From JAITWN01 sp050486285 (GTDB lineage: Bacteria; Pseudomonadota; Gammaproteobacteria; SZUA-140), in contig JBJHCZ010000001.1 of NCBI GenBank assembly GCA_050486285.1, forward strand, positions 372,001 through 436,000: DNA of 64,000 nt, written 5' to 3'. Below, in pieces: positions 42,389-51,301 of the stretch (its first letter is position 1; each line of letters opens with the position of its first letter). The notes under the pieces were generated by a model. That model did not search any database. It had not been told where the DNA came from and worked only from the letters and a program-made list of their open reading frames with translations. Made by a program: the position numbers and the translations under genes.

Positions 42389-44512
42389 TCAGGACCGCAG
42401 CCTGAACTGGAGGAAGACACGCCGGTCGAAGACGTTCTCGCGGCGGAATTCGGCATATTCGCGATCGGCCAGGTTCTGCGCGATCAGCGTCAGCTCGCCG
42501 CGGAGATTGCCGAGCATGAAGCCCTTGCCGAGCCGCGCATCCCAGCGATTGTAACCGCGCAGGTACTGACCGTCACCGGCCCAGTCGATATCGCTCAGGT
42601 AAAACCAGCCCACGCCGGCCCGCCAGTCGCCGGCAAGGGTGTGGCTCGCGAGCGCGCTGGCGGTATGCCGCGGCGTGTTGCGCTCGATCGCCGACGACGT
42701 CACGAGCGGCGTGATCGCGCCGTCATTGAAGCCCTCGATCCGGTGCGTCGTCGTCCCGTCGATGGTGACATAACCGTATTGCACGGCCAGCAGCGTGCGC
42801 AGGGAAGGCCGGAGCCGAAGTTGCAACTCGGCGCCGCTGACGTCGGCCTCGGCGCCGTTGATGAGGATGAAGGCGCCGATGTCGCCGCCGGACTGACCCA
42901 GACCGATCAGGAAATCCGACAAGGCATCGGGATAGGACGGGTCGCGCGCATGGACGATCAGGTCGCGCAGGCGCTCGGTGAACACCTTGATATCAAGGTC
43001 GATGCGTCCGTCGGCAAACAGCCCGCGGTAACCAACCTCGTAGGAATCGATCGTCTCATGACTGAGATCCGGGTCGGAGACGTACAGCGCCATGAAGATG
43101 TCGCCATCCTCGTAGCGCACGACGTTGAACTCGCTGGCCTCGTACAGCGACGGCGTGCGTATCGCGCGGGTCGCGATCGCGCGCAGCGTATGGTTCTGCG
43201 CCACCGAGAAGTTGCCGGCGAGGCGGGGGGACGCGTGCGAGCCGCTGATGTCGTTGTCCTCGATCATCACGCCGGCGTTGATTCCGAAGCGCCAGGAGGG
43301 CGTCCATTCGAGGTTGCCGAACAGGCGCAGGGTATCGTCCTCGAGCCGTTCATCGCTGTCGAGCACCTGGATGCTCTTGAAGGTATCTCGCCGCGCCCCG
43401 GCGCCCAAGACCATGCGCCAGCGATCGCTGAACATCAGCGTCTGCTGCCACTCGATATCACTGCGCGTGCCCTGGCCGTGATAGAGGCCGATCAGGAAGG
43501 CCTGGTCGGGAACGCCGAGCAGAAAGGGCACCATTTCCGGCGTCACGGTCTGCGGAAATCCCCGGTCGTTGAACAATGCCGAGATCGGCCCCGCCTCGAA
43601 GCGGTCATTCCAGTCGATGTAGTTGTGATAGGCCTGCAGGTGGCTTTCATTACGCTGGCTGAATACATGCCGCCAGCGCAGATAGCCGTGCGCGCTGCGC
43701 GTCAGGATGTCCCGCTCGGGCGAGGTCACCGGGTTGCGGCCCCAGCCGCCGACCGGACCGTCGGTGATGCCGAACTGGAGGTCGAGACTGTCCCGCGTCG
43801 AGACATCGTAGACCCCGCTGAACGAGACCATCTGCAGATCCTTGCGATCATTGATGCCCTCGAAGCCGTCATCGGCGCGGTGGCGCGCGGTGACGCGATA
43901 TTCGAAGTTGCCGCCGACGTCGGCGCCGCGCGCGACGATCTCGCGGGTGTCGATCGATCCGGCGGTGATGCGCGTGCTGACGCCATGGTCCCTGAACGGG
44001 CGCCGCGTGATGATATTGATGGTGCCGCGAAACGCGTTCGAGCCGTAGACCGGCGCATTCGGACCGCGGATCACCTCGATGCGCTCGATGTCGTCGATGT
44101 CAAGATCGAGGTGGTTCCAGAACACCAGCGAGAACATCGGATTGTAGACCGAGCGACCGTCGACCAGCACCTGCATCCGGCGCGACCACGCGGTCTCGCC
44201 ACCGTGGTACATCACGGAATTGATGACGCCGTTGACATGGGTCACCTGCATGCCGGGCACGAGACGCAGCAGTTCGGGAATGTCGATCGCGGTTGAGGCC
44301 TCGATCATCGCCCTGTCGATGACGGTGACCGACGCCGGCGCCTTCGCGGGCGTCTGCTGCAGGCGTGACGCGGTGATGACCAGAGGCACCTGGGCGAAGA
44401 TCTCGCGCTCGCTGACATACTGCACCTGCGCGGGCGCCGCGCCGTGCAGCGCGACCAGCAGCGGCACGCAGGCAATCGCAGTGCGCCGGATCGGCCGCAG
44501 TCCGTGAGCCAT
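42389..44512 (-). CDS. TonB-dependent outer membrane receptor
   Basis: 707 residues. Signal peptide (ending near HGAAPAQ), then a plug domain: PLVITASRLQQTPAKAPASV, DIPELLRLVPGM, VLVDGRSVYNP, IEVIRGPNAPVYGSNAFRGT and INIITRRP. The remainder is a 22-strand-style barrel (for example NHTLRAIATRAIRTPSLYEA and AGWFYL-like strands near the end). No extra N-terminal signalling domain (STN) is present. It imports a large or scarce ligand using TonB. Position between a NarL-type regulator and a periplasmic binding protein suggests that ligand uptake and sensing are connected. Confidence 0.9.
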   Translation of the reverse strand: MAHGLRPIRRTAIACVPLLVALHGAAPAQVQYVSEREIFAQVPLVITASRLQQTPAKAPASVTVIDRAMIEASTAIDIPELLRLVPGMQVTHVNGVINSVMYHGGETAWSRRMQVLVDGRSVYNPMFSLVFWNHLDLDIDDIERIEVIRGPNAPVYGSNAFRGTINIITRRPFRDHGVSTRITAGSIDTREIVARGADVGGNFEYRVTARHRADDGFEGINDRKDLQMVSFSGVYDVSTRDSLDLQFGITDGPVGGWGRNPVTSPERDILTRSAHGYLRWRHVFSQRNESHLQAYHNYIDWNDRFEAGPISALFNDRGFPQTVTPEMVPFLLGVPDQAFLIGLYHGQGTRSDIEWQQTLMFSDRWRMVLGAGARRDTFKSIQVLDSDERLEDDTLRLFGNLEWTPSWRFGINAGVMIEDNDISGSHASPRLAGNFSVAQNHTLRAIATRAIRTPSLYEASEFNVVRYEDGDIFMALYVSDPDLSHETIDSYEVGYRGLFADGRIDLDIKVFTERLRDLIVHARDPSYPDALSDFLIGLGQSGGDIGAFILINGAEADVSGAELQLRLRPSLRTLLAVQYGYVTIDGTTTHRIEGFNDGAITPLVTSSAIERNTPRHTASALASHTLAGDWRAGVGWFYLSDIDWAGDGQYLRGYNRWDARLGKGFMLGNLRGELTLIAQNLADREYAEFRRENVFDRRVFLQFRLRS

Positions 44513-45186
44513 TACTTCCTCGACAGGCCGAGCTTCTGCGCGACCAGCAGGGCCTGGGTGCGGTTCGACACCCGCAGCACCTTCAGTATCGCGGTGACGT
44601 GGACCTTGATGGTGTTCTCGGAGACCTGCAGGTCGCGCGAGATATCCTTGTTGGTCTTGCCCTTGACGATCAGGCGCAGGACCTGCTGCTGGCGCCGCGT
44701 CAGTTTCGAGAGCACCGCCTTCGCGCCGGCGGACAGCGTCTGCAGGCCGTCCGGATGCCCCCAGGGATTGGGGTCGGCGTTATGGTCGTCGCCATCATCG
44801 ATATCCGGCGGGATGTAGATGCCGCCGGACAGCACGAGATCGAGCGCGTCGATGATGATCCGCTGTTCGGTCGCCTTCGGGATGAAACCGGCGACGCCGC
44901 GTTCCAGGGTCTTGTGCACCAGCAACGGGTCGCTGGTGCCGGAGAGGATGACGACCGGGATGTGCGGATAGCGGTCGCAGAGGGTGGAGACCAGGCCGAA
45001 ACCGTCGGTGCCCGGCATGAAATAGTCCAGCAGGATCAGGTCGAGGTCGGGACTGGCGGCGGTATGCTCGAGCACCTGGGCGCCGTCGGCAGCCTCGATC
45101 ACCTCGAGATCGCGATAGTGTCCCTCCAGCGCGTATCTCAGACCCTCCCTGATCAGGCCGTGATCATCCGCTACAAGAAACTTCAA
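44512..45186 (-). CDS. NarL/LuxR-family response regulator
   Basis: 224 residues from a TTG at 45186, selected because GGGAGGAG lies five bases upstream and the protein then begins LKFLVADDHGLIREGL; the frame could extend to 45291 without a start signal. Receiver: acidic DD, Asp in LILLDYFMPG, Lys in GFIPKATE. DNA-binding: LTRRQQQVLRLIVKGKTNKDISRDLQVSENTIKVH..., a LuxR-type helix-turn-helix. It is first in the operon, sharing a base with the TonB receptor start. Likely partner: the hybrid kinase three genes downstream. Confidence 0.87.
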   Translation of the reverse strand: MKFLVADDHGLIREGLRYALEGHYRDLEVIEAADGAQVLEHTAASPDLDLILLDYFMPGTDGFGLVSTLCDRYPHIPVVILSGTSDPLLVHKTLERGVAGFIPKATEQRIIIDALDLVLSGGIYIPPDIDDGDDHNADPNPWGHPDGLQTLSAGAKAVLSKLTRRQQQVLRLIVKGKTNKDISRDLQVSENTIKVHVTAILKVLRVSNRTQALLVAQKLGLSRK

Positions 45187-45363
45187 AAACTCCTCCCGAC
45201 GAAAACTTTTTCTTGTTGCTTGTCGCGCGGTCGCAGCGATCGCGCCGGTTCGCCCTGTGCCGGGCGTAGTACCGTATCGTCCGAATGGCATTCCTTTATA
45301 AACCAGAATGCGGGTGATGAGTCAATCGCAAGGCCGGAGATAATTCGAGGCAGATCCACTGGT

Positions 45364-45379
45364 TAATACTAAAGTATTA
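45364..45379. promoter_or_regulatory. Palindromic candidate operator
   Basis: TAATACT-AA-AGTATTA, a perfect 7-bp dyad with a 2-base centre, about 180 bases before the regulator's start codon. The size suits a NarL/LuxR-type dimer site, possibly for the operon's own regulator (inference). Confidence 0.45.
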
Positions 45380-45430
45380 GACCGGGCGGATGATCGTCCT
45401 GGTTCGGTGCCTGATCCATCGCATGATACG

Positions 45431-45446
45431 CATAATGTATATTATG
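45431..45446. promoter_or_regulatory. Second palindrome CATAAT-GTAT-ATTATG
   Basis: A perfect 6-bp dyad with 4-base centre in the same AT-rich patch, close to the REPIN-like copy. It could be an operator or part of an AT-rich promoter. Confidence 0.3.
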
Positions 45447-45463
45447 TTAAATCATGTCGACAC

Positions 45464-45496
45464 GGGGTCAGAGTAGACATCGTCTACTCTGACCCC
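45464..45496. repeat. REPIN-like palindrome, short type (copy 5)
   Basis: GGGGTCAGAGTAGAC (45464-45478), ATC, perfect complement (45482-45496). It starts three bases after the MacB-like permease stop (transcribed leftwards) and likely terminates the efflux operon. Confidence 0.85.
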
Positions 45497-45498
45497 GT

Positions 45499-46704
45499 TC
45501 ATTCGTGGCGCAGGGCCTCGATCGGGTCCAGGCGCGCGGCCCTGCGCGCCGGGAAGTAGCCGAACACGACGCCGACCGCCGCCGAGAACAGGAACGCGAT
45601 GACGATGATGCCGGGGTCCGGCGCGAACGGGATCGCCATGTAGGCCGCCAGCGCCCGCGATGCCGCGAGCGCGACAACGATCCCGATCAGTCCGCCGATC
45701 GACGACAGCACGACGGCCTCGACCAGGAACTGGGTCTGCACCTCGCGCTCGAGCGCGCCGATCGCGAGCCTCGTGCCGATCTCGCGGGTGCGCTCGGTCA
45801 CCGAGACCAGCATGATGTTCATGATGCCGATGCCGCCGACCAGCAGGCTGACCGCGGCCACCGCGCCCAAGAGCGCGGTCAGCACCTGGGTCGTGCCGGT
45901 CAGCGTGTCACTGATGTCCTGCATGTCGAGCACGTTGAAGTCGGGCGGCTGCCCCGGTCCGATACGCCGGCGTTCGCGCATGATCGTCTGGATGTCCTCG
46001 ACGACCGCCCGCGTGTCGTAGCCCTCGCGGGCCGTGACATGGATCAGGTGGACATCGGTATTGCCGGCGATGCGGCGCCAGAACGCGTTGAGCGGCATCA
46101 GCACGATATCGTCCTGGTCCATGCCGATGGTGCTCTGTCCCTTGGACTGCAGCACGCCGATCACCTCGCAGGACACGCGGCCCAGGCGGATGCGGACGCC
46201 GAGCGGATCCTCGACGCCGAACAGCTCGCGCCTGACCGATTCGCCGAGGATGCACACCGGGCTGCCGGCGTGCTGTTCGGCATCGCTGAACAGGCGTCCG
46301 CTCGCCATCGACCAGTTGCGCACCGTGAAATAGGTGTTATCGACGCCGTTGATCGTCGTGGCCAGGTTGACGTTACCGGCGACGGCCGTGATGCGGTCAC
46401 CGGAGGACGGCGCCGCGGCCTCGACCGAATCGAGTTCGTTGACGATCGCCTCGGCGTCGCCCGGGCGGAACTGCGGCGCCGACATGCGCTGGCCGGGGCC
46501 GCGCACCAGCCCCGGACGCACGATCAGCAGATTGCTGCCGAGATTCTGGATCTGCGCGGAGACCTGCTGCGTCGCCCCGCTGCCGATCGTGAACATCGTG
46601 ATCACCGCGGCGACGCCGATGATGATGCCGAGCACGGTCAACGTCGTCCGCAGCAGGTTTCGGCGGATCTCGCGCAGCGCCAGCCTGAAGGCGTTCCACA
46701 GCAT
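45499..46704 (-). CDS. MacB-type ABC transporter permease
   Basis: 401 residues with the MacB/FtsX layout: one N-terminal helix (TTLTVLGIIIGVAAVITMFTI), a ~220-residue periplasmic domain (GSNLLIVRPG, GESVRRELFG, DQDDIVLMPL) and three C-terminal helices (VSLLVGGIGIMNIMLVSVTERTREIG motif). E. coli MacB has ATPase and permease fused; here they are separate genes sharing one base. It works as a mechanotransmission pump with the MFP and an outer membrane channel to expel toxins or lipid-like molecules from the periplasm. Confidence 0.9.
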   Translation of the reverse strand: MLWNAFRLALREIRRNLLRTTLTVLGIIIGVAAVITMFTIGSGATQQVSAQIQNLGSNLLIVRPGLVRGPGQRMSAPQFRPGDAEAIVNELDSVEAAAPSSGDRITAVAGNVNLATTINGVDNTYFTVRNWSMASGRLFSDAEQHAGSPVCILGESVRRELFGVEDPLGVRIRLGRVSCEVIGVLQSKGQSTIGMDQDDIVLMPLNAFWRRIAGNTDVHLIHVTAREGYDTRAVVEDIQTIMRERRRIGPGQPPDFNVLDMQDISDTLTGTTQVLTALLGAVAAVSLLVGGIGIMNIMLVSVTERTREIGTRLAIGALEREVQTQFLVEAVVLSSIGGLIGIVVALAASRALAAYMAIPFAPDPGIIVIAFLFSAAVGVVFGYFPARRAARLDPIEALRHE

Positions 46705-47447
46705 CAGGCCGCCCCGCCCCGCTCGACCTGCTCCGCGTGATCGCCGTCGATGCGCCCGTCGAGAAAGCGCACGACGCGCGACGCATGGGCCGCCATCTCG
46801 GCCTCGTGCGTGACCATGACGATGGTGATCCCGCGCTCGCGATTGAGCCCGTCGAGCAGGGACATGATCTCCCGCGATCGCTCGGTGTCGAGATTGCCGG
46901 TCGGCTCGTCGGCGAGCAGCAGCGAGGGTTCGGTAACGATCGCGCGGGCGATCGCGACGCGCTGTTGCTGGCCGCCGGACAGCTGGTTCGGCGTGTGCGT
47001 CTCCCAGCCTTCGAGGCCGACCGTCGCGAGCGCCTGCCGCGCGAGGCGATGCCGTTCACGCGCCGGCAGGCCGCGATAGACCAGCGGCAGCTCGACGTTC
47101 TCGAGCGCGGTGGTGCGGTTCAGCAGATTGAAGCCCTGGAACACGAAGCCCATCGCATGGCGGCGCAACAGCGCGCGCTGGTCGCGGCTCATGCGCGTGA
47201 CCTCGAGACCGCGGAAGCGATAGCTGCCGGCGGTCGGCACGTCGAGACAGCCGAGGATGTTCATGCACGTCGACTTGCCGGAGCCGCTCGGCCCCATCAG
47301 CGCGATGAACTCGCCCTCGCCGATGTCCAGGTCGATGCCGCGCAAGGCATGCACCGCGGCCTGCGCCATGCCGTAGACCCGGCTGACCCCGCCGAGCCGG
47401 ATCAACGGCTCGGGCCGGGCGGCGGTCATCGCGACGGCGAGGCTCAT
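46704..47447 (-). CDS. MacB/LolD-type ABC transporter ATPase
   Basis: 247 residues from ATG 47447, overlapping the MFP stop by four bases. Walker A GPSGSGKST, Q-loop region FVFQGFNLL, signature LSGGQQQRVAIARA, Walker B LLLADEPTGNLD and the switch His in VMVTHEAEMA. LolD/MacB-class sequence (NLLNRTTALENVELPL). It powers the permease encoded immediately downstream. Confidence 0.93.
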   Translation of the reverse strand: MSLAVAMTAARPEPLIRLGGVSRVYGMAQAAVHALRGIDLDIGEGEFIALMGPSGSGKSTCMNILGCLDVPTAGSYRFRGLEVTRMSRDQRALLRRHAMGFVFQGFNLLNRTTALENVELPLVYRGLPARERHRLARQALATVGLEGWETHTPNQLSGGQQQRVAIARAIVTEPSLLLADEPTGNLDTERSREIMSLLDGLNRERGITIVMVTHEAEMAAHASRVVRFLDGRIDGDHAEQVERGGAA

Positions 47448-48739
47448 CGCGGCGTGCTGACGATACCGGTGATCAGCGCCGTGCCGGCCCCGAGTTCGCC
47501 GTCGACGATCTCGACGATCTCGGTGTAACGGCCGTCGGTCGCGCCGGTACGCACGGTGATCATCGCCGGATCGCCCTGCGCGAGCGTCCACAAGGGGCGC
47601 TCGCCGCCCGGGACGTCGCGCACGGTGCGTTGCGGCGTGCGCTGGCGCGGCGGACGGATGAACAGGTCGGTCAGGACGTTGCCGCCGGCTGGCTGGGCCG
47701 TGTCGACCGGCGGCGGCGTGAAGCGCAGCGCGGCATTCGGGGCCAGCAGTGCATCGCGAATCTCCTGCACGATGATGTCGGCGGTCGCGGTCATGCCGGG
47801 CAGCAACATCAGTTCGCTGTTGTCGACCGACAGCAGCGCCTCGTAGCTGACGACGGTCGTGCCCTCGACCTGCTGCGGCGCGACGCGCACCTGGATGATC
47901 TCGGCCGGAAACCGGCGCCCCGGCCAGGCATCGACGCTGAAGGCGGCCGACTGCCCTTCCCTGACCTGGCCGATGTCGGCCTCGTCGACGAAGACATGCA
48001 GGCGCATGCGCGCCAGGTCCTCGGCGAGCACGAACAAGACCGGCGTCTGCAAGGAGGCGGCGACGGTCTGTCCCGGTTCGATCTCGCGTTTCAGCACGAC
48101 GCCGTCGACCGGCGAGCGGATCTTGGCCTTGGAGAGGTCGGTGTCGAAGGCATCGAGCGTCGCGCGCGCGACCGAGACCTCGGCCTCGGCGCTCATCTCC
48201 CCCGCCTTTGCGCGAGTCTGCGCGGCCTGCAGCGTATCGAGTTCCTCCTGCGAACAGAGCTGGCGCGCCGCGAGCTGTGCGCAGCGGCGAAAGCGCGCCG
48301 CGGTCTCGAGCACGGTCGCGTGCGCCTCCTCGCGCCGCGCCTCGGCCGAGGCCAGTGACGCGCGCGCCTGGAACACCTGCGCCTCGAGGCGCACGGTATC
48401 GAGTTCGGCGATGACCTGGCCGCGCGTCACGCGATCGTTGTAATCGACATGGACGCGCTCGATCATGCCGGACAGCTCGCTGCCGACCTCGACCTGGTTG
48501 ACCGGTTGCAGCGTGCCGGTCGCGGTGACGCGGATCGTCAGGTCACCCCGCTTTGCCTCCGCGGTGCGATACTCGACGGCCGTGCGATCGACGGAGAGCC
48601 ACTGCAGCGCGATGATTGCGACGGCCACGACCGCGATCGCGAGCCCCCACGCGCCGGGACGTCGCCATGCGGGGCGACGATTCCCCTGCAACAGGGCTTC
48701 GAGGTCCTTGTCGGGAGTCCGGCCGGGGATATCGTTCAT
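47444..48739 (-). CDS. MacA-like periplasmic adaptor (HlyD/MFP family)
   Basis: 431 residues from ATG 48739. One membrane helix (WGLAIAVVAVAIIALQW, ~31-48), then barrel-sandwich hybrid half-motifs (GTLQPVNQVEVGSELSGM and IRSPVDGVVLKREIEPGQTV) around an alpha-hairpin of ~90 residues rich in Ala/Glu/Arg, and a beta-barrel domain. This is the adaptor linking inner-membrane pump to a TolC-type channel. It heads the efflux operon, downstream of a dyad and a CpxR-type box. Confidence 0.88.
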   Translation of the reverse strand: MNDIPGRTPDKDLEALLQGNRRPAWRRPGAWGLAIAVVAVAIIALQWLSVDRTAVEYRTAEAKRGDLTIRVTATGTLQPVNQVEVGSELSGMIERVHVDYNDRVTRGQVIAELDTVRLEAQVFQARASLASAEARREEAHATVLETAARFRRCAQLAARQLCSQEELDTLQAAQTRAKAGEMSAEAEVSVARATLDAFDTDLSKAKIRSPVDGVVLKREIEPGQTVAASLQTPVLFVLAEDLARMRLHVFVDEADIGQVREGQSAAFSVDAWPGRRFPAEIIQVRVAPQQVEGTTVVSYEALLSVDNSELMLLPGMTATADIIVQEIRDALLAPNAALRFTPPPVDTAQPAGGNVLTDLFIRPPRQRTPQRTVRDVPGGERPLWTLAQGDPAMITVRTGATDGRYTEIVEIVDGELGAGTALITGIVSTPR

Positions 48740-48774
48740 GTGTCGGCGATCCGTGAGTTGCGATGGCGGCCCTG

Positions 48775-48790
48775 ATACAGATAACTGTAT
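48775..48790. promoter_or_regulatory. Palindrome upstream of the MacA-like gene
   Basis: ATACAG-ATAA-CTGTAT, a perfect 6-bp dyad centred ~44 bases before the start codon at 48739. Its place near a possible -10 (TATACA on the minus strand) suggests an operator for a repressor or activator. Confidence 0.4.
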
Positions 48791-48854
48791 AGATTCCGGG
48801 GCTGGATCGAAGTTTCCCACATCCACGGCGGACGCGGCGGTCGCAACAGCGGGT

Positions 48855-48869
48855 TTTACATAGTTTTAC
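48855..48869 (-). promoter_or_regulatory. CpxR-type box upstream of MacAB-like operon
   Basis: On the minus strand GTAAA-ACTAT-GTAAA, an exact match to the CpxR consensus GTAAA-N5-GTAAA. It lies ~116 bases upstream of the MacA-like start codon and 24 bases after the ybiT stop. Confidence 0.55.
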
Positions 48870-48892
48870 ACAGAACTCCGGCCTGCCGCCCG

Positions 48893-50503
48893 TCAGGCGG
48901 TCGATGCGATCCTGGGGGATTGCGGGCTGGCGAGGTATTCCTCGTAACTGCCGTGGAAGTCGACGAGCTTGCGGTCGCGGATCTCGACGATACGGTTGGC
49001 CAGCGACGACACGAATTCACGGTCGTGGCTGACGAAGATCAGCGTGCCTTCGTAATGCTCGAGCGCAAGGTTCAGCGCCTCGATCGCTTCCATGTCGAGA
49101 TGGTTGGTCGGCTCGTCCATGATGAGGACATTGGCGTCGGTCATCATCAGCTTGCCGAACAGCAGGCGGTTCTTCTCGCCGCCGGAGCAGACGCGGACCC
49201 GTTTCCTGAAATCGTCGGTGGAGAACAGCAGCCGCCCGAGCGTCGCACGCACCATCTGGTCGTCGTGGCGCGGCTTGCGCCATTGGCTCATCCAGTCGAA
49301 CAGGTTCAGATCGGAATTGAAATCGGCCGTACTGTCCTGCGGACAATAGCCCAGCGTTGCATTCTCCGACCATTTTATGAGGCCGCGCTCGGGCGTCAGT
49401 TCGCCGACCAGACAGCGCAGCAGCGTGGTCTTGCCGGCGCCGTTCTCGCCGATGATGGCCATGCGCGTACCGGCCTCGACGATCATGTCGCCCTTGCTGA
49501 ACAGCGTCTCGCCATCGAACCCGTGAGCGAGCCCTTCGAGCACCAGCGCCAGGCGATGGATCTTCTTGTCCTGTTTGAAACGAATGAACGGCGATACCCG
49601 GCTCGACGGCTTGACCTCGTCGAGCTGGATCTTCTCGATCAGCTTCGCGCGCGAGGTCGCCTGCTTGGCCTTCGAGGCGTTGGCCGAGAAGCGACTGACG
49701 AACTGCTGCAGGTCGGCAATCTGCGCGGACTTCTTCGCGTTCTCCGATTGCAGGCGTTCGCGCGCCTGCGTCGAGGCGGTCATGAAGTCGTCGTAGTTGC
49801 CGGGATAGACGCGCAGCTCGCCGTAATCGATGTCGGCGATATGCGTGCAGATCGTATTGAGGAAATGGCGGTCATGGGAGATCACGACCATCGTGCTCTT
49901 GTGCCCGATCAGCACGTCCTCGAGCCAGCGGATGGTGTGGATGTCGAGGTTGTTGGTCGGCTCGTCGAGCAGCAGGATGTCCGGATCGGAGAACAGCGCC
50001 TGCGCCAGCAGCACGCGCAGCTTCCAGCCCGGCGGCACCTCGCTCATCAGGCCGGAATGGAATTCCTCGTTTATACCCGCGCCGATCAGGATCTCCCCTG
50101 CCCGGCTCTCCGCGGTATAACCGTCCAGTTCGGCGAAGCGCGACTCCAGTTCCGCGACCTTCATGCCGTCGGCATCCGACATCTCGGCCAGGCCATAGAT
50201 ACGGTCACGCTCCTGCCTGACCGCCCACAGCTCGGCATGGCCCATGATGACCGTATCGATCACCGAATACTGTTCGAAGGCGTACTGGTCCTGGCGCAGG
50301 CGACCGACCCGTTGATGCGGCGTCACCGAGACATTGCCGGCGCTCGGGGCCAGGCTGCCGTCCATGATCTTCATCAGCGTCGACTTGCCGCAGCCGTTGG
50401 CGCCGATCAGACCGTAGCGGTGGCCGTTGCCGAACTTCACCGAGATGTTTTCGAACAGCGGCTTGGCGCCGAACTGCATCGTAATGTTTGACAAGGTAAT
50501 CAA
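48893..50503 (-). CDS. ybiT: ABC-F family ATPase, YbiT type
   Basis: 536 residues, two ABC domains without membrane helices. Opening ITLSNITMQFGAKPLFENIS and LIGANGCGKSTLMKI match E. coli YbiT closely; second Walker A is IGENGAGKTTLL. Signature motifs are present in both halves (PGWKLRVLLAQAL and CSGGEKNRLLFGKLM), with LLLDEPTNNLDIHT and LIMDEPTNHLDMEA. ABC-F proteins act on the ribosome E-site to rescue or regulate translation; the YbiT role is not well defined. It is a single gene between the two CpxR-type boxes. Confidence 0.93.
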   Translation of the reverse strand: MITLSNITMQFGAKPLFENISVKFGNGHRYGLIGANGCGKSTLMKIMDGSLAPSAGNVSVTPHQRVGRLRQDQYAFEQYSVIDTVIMGHAELWAVRQERDRIYGLAEMSDADGMKVAELESRFAELDGYTAESRAGEILIGAGINEEFHSGLMSEVPPGWKLRVLLAQALFSDPDILLLDEPTNNLDIHTIRWLEDVLIGHKSTMVVISHDRHFLNTICTHIADIDYGELRVYPGNYDDFMTASTQARERLQSENAKKSAQIADLQQFVSRFSANASKAKQATSRAKLIEKIQLDEVKPSSRVSPFIRFKQDKKIHRLALVLEGLAHGFDGETLFSKGDMIVEAGTRMAIIGENGAGKTTLLRCLVGELTPERGLIKWSENATLGYCPQDSTADFNSDLNLFDWMSQWRKPRHDDQMVRATLGRLLFSTDDFRKRVRVCSGGEKNRLLFGKLMMTDANVLIMDEPTNHLDMEAIEALNLALEHYEGTLIFVSHDREFVSSLANRIVEIRDRKLVDFHGSYEEYLASPQSPRIASTA

Positions 50504-50623
50504 TGTAATACACCTGATACTTTTGATGGGATGCGGACAGCGTCCGAAACACCGGACACAAAGGTCGCTACTGTACGGGTTTGTGGCCGGAAGGTCGAGG
50601 GGTCACCCGGCGCAAGCCCGGCT

Positions 50624-50638
50624 TTTACATGGTTTTAC
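50624..50638 (-). promoter_or_regulatory. CpxR-type box upstream of the Spy/CpxP-like gene
   Basis: Minus-strand GTAAA-ACCAT-GTAAA, exact consensus spacing; 20 of 22 surrounding bases equal those of the box at 48855. It is 120 bases before the Spy-like start codon at 50759. Confidence 0.6.
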
Positions 50639-50758
50639 ACAGCATTACCGGCCCCTGACCGCGGTTTGCAGGCGGCGGGGGGATACTGCGGGCGTAGTCG
50701 GATGCGGCGGCGATCGTTCGCCCGCCGCGCCAGTCAACCCCGCAAAGGAGCATCAAAG

Positions 50759-51286
50759 ATGAAAAAGGGAATCGTGATGATATCAGGCCTGCTCGCGGTC
50801 GCGCTGATCGGCGCGAGTCTCGCGGGCTTCGCGAATGCCCGTCCGTTCGACGGCCACGGGCACGGCGGTCCGTATGCCTGGAAGGGCCATGGCCTGTCAC
50901 AGATGGAGCACGGGATGATCCCGCCGCGCCTGTTTGACCGCCTCGATCTCAGTGATCAGCAGCGCGACGCGATTCACGAGATCCGCAAGGCGCAGTCTTC
51001 CGAGGCGCGCGAGAAGTTCCGTGAACTGCGGGCCGTCAGCCGCGAGTTGCACGGCTATGCGATGCGCGACGACTTCACGGTCGAGGGCGCGCGCGAACTG
51101 GCGCAGACCCGCGCGAGCCTGATCGCCGAACTCTCGGTATTACGCCTGTCCGGGATGAACAGCACCTGGCAGCTGCTGACCGGGGAACAGAAGGCGAAGG
51201 TCGAGGCATGGCGGGAAAAACGCCATCGCCAGGGCGACGGGCAGGAGCCGCGCCGGCATCGTGACGGCGATCACCGCCACGGCTGA
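50759..51286 (+). CDS. Spy/CpxP-like periplasmic chaperone (LTxxQ family)
   Basis: 175 residues from ATG 50759 with GGAG ten bases upstream. Signal peptide KKGIVMISGLLAVALIGAS ending at FANA. The mature part is His/Gly-rich at first, then helical with two LTxxQ-like motifs (LDLSDQQRDAIHEI and LLTGEQKAKVEAW), and a basic His/Arg tail (HRDGDHRHG). Spy and CpxP are envelope-stress chaperone/inhibitor proteins; the CpxR-type box upstream fits. The His-rich ends could bind metals such as Zn or Cu (inference). Confidence 0.85.
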   Translation: MKKGIVMISGLLAVALIGASLAGFANARPFDGHGHGGPYAWKGHGLSQMEHGMIPPRLFDRLDLSDQQRDAIHEIRKAQSSEAREKFRELRAVSRELHGYAMRDDFTVEGARELAQTRASLIAELSVLRLSGMNSTWQLLTGEQKAKVEAWREKRHRQGDGQEPRRHRDGDHRHG

Positions 51287-51301
51287 CATCGGTACCCATC
51301 C

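Larger units (their letters stand above)
45187..45463. other. Regulatory spacer upstream of the sensory operon
   Basis: With the repeat at 45464-45496 this forms a 312-base gap without a gene. It is AT-rich relative to its surroundings between 45360 and 45460 and carries two perfect palindromes (45364-45379 and 45431-45446). It should hold the promoter of the response-regulator operon. Confidence 0.55.

Noticed and set aside
48920..50491. 523-codon plus-strand frame opposite ybiT
   Set aside because: Shadow of an ABC-F gene with clear Walker motifs on the minus strand.
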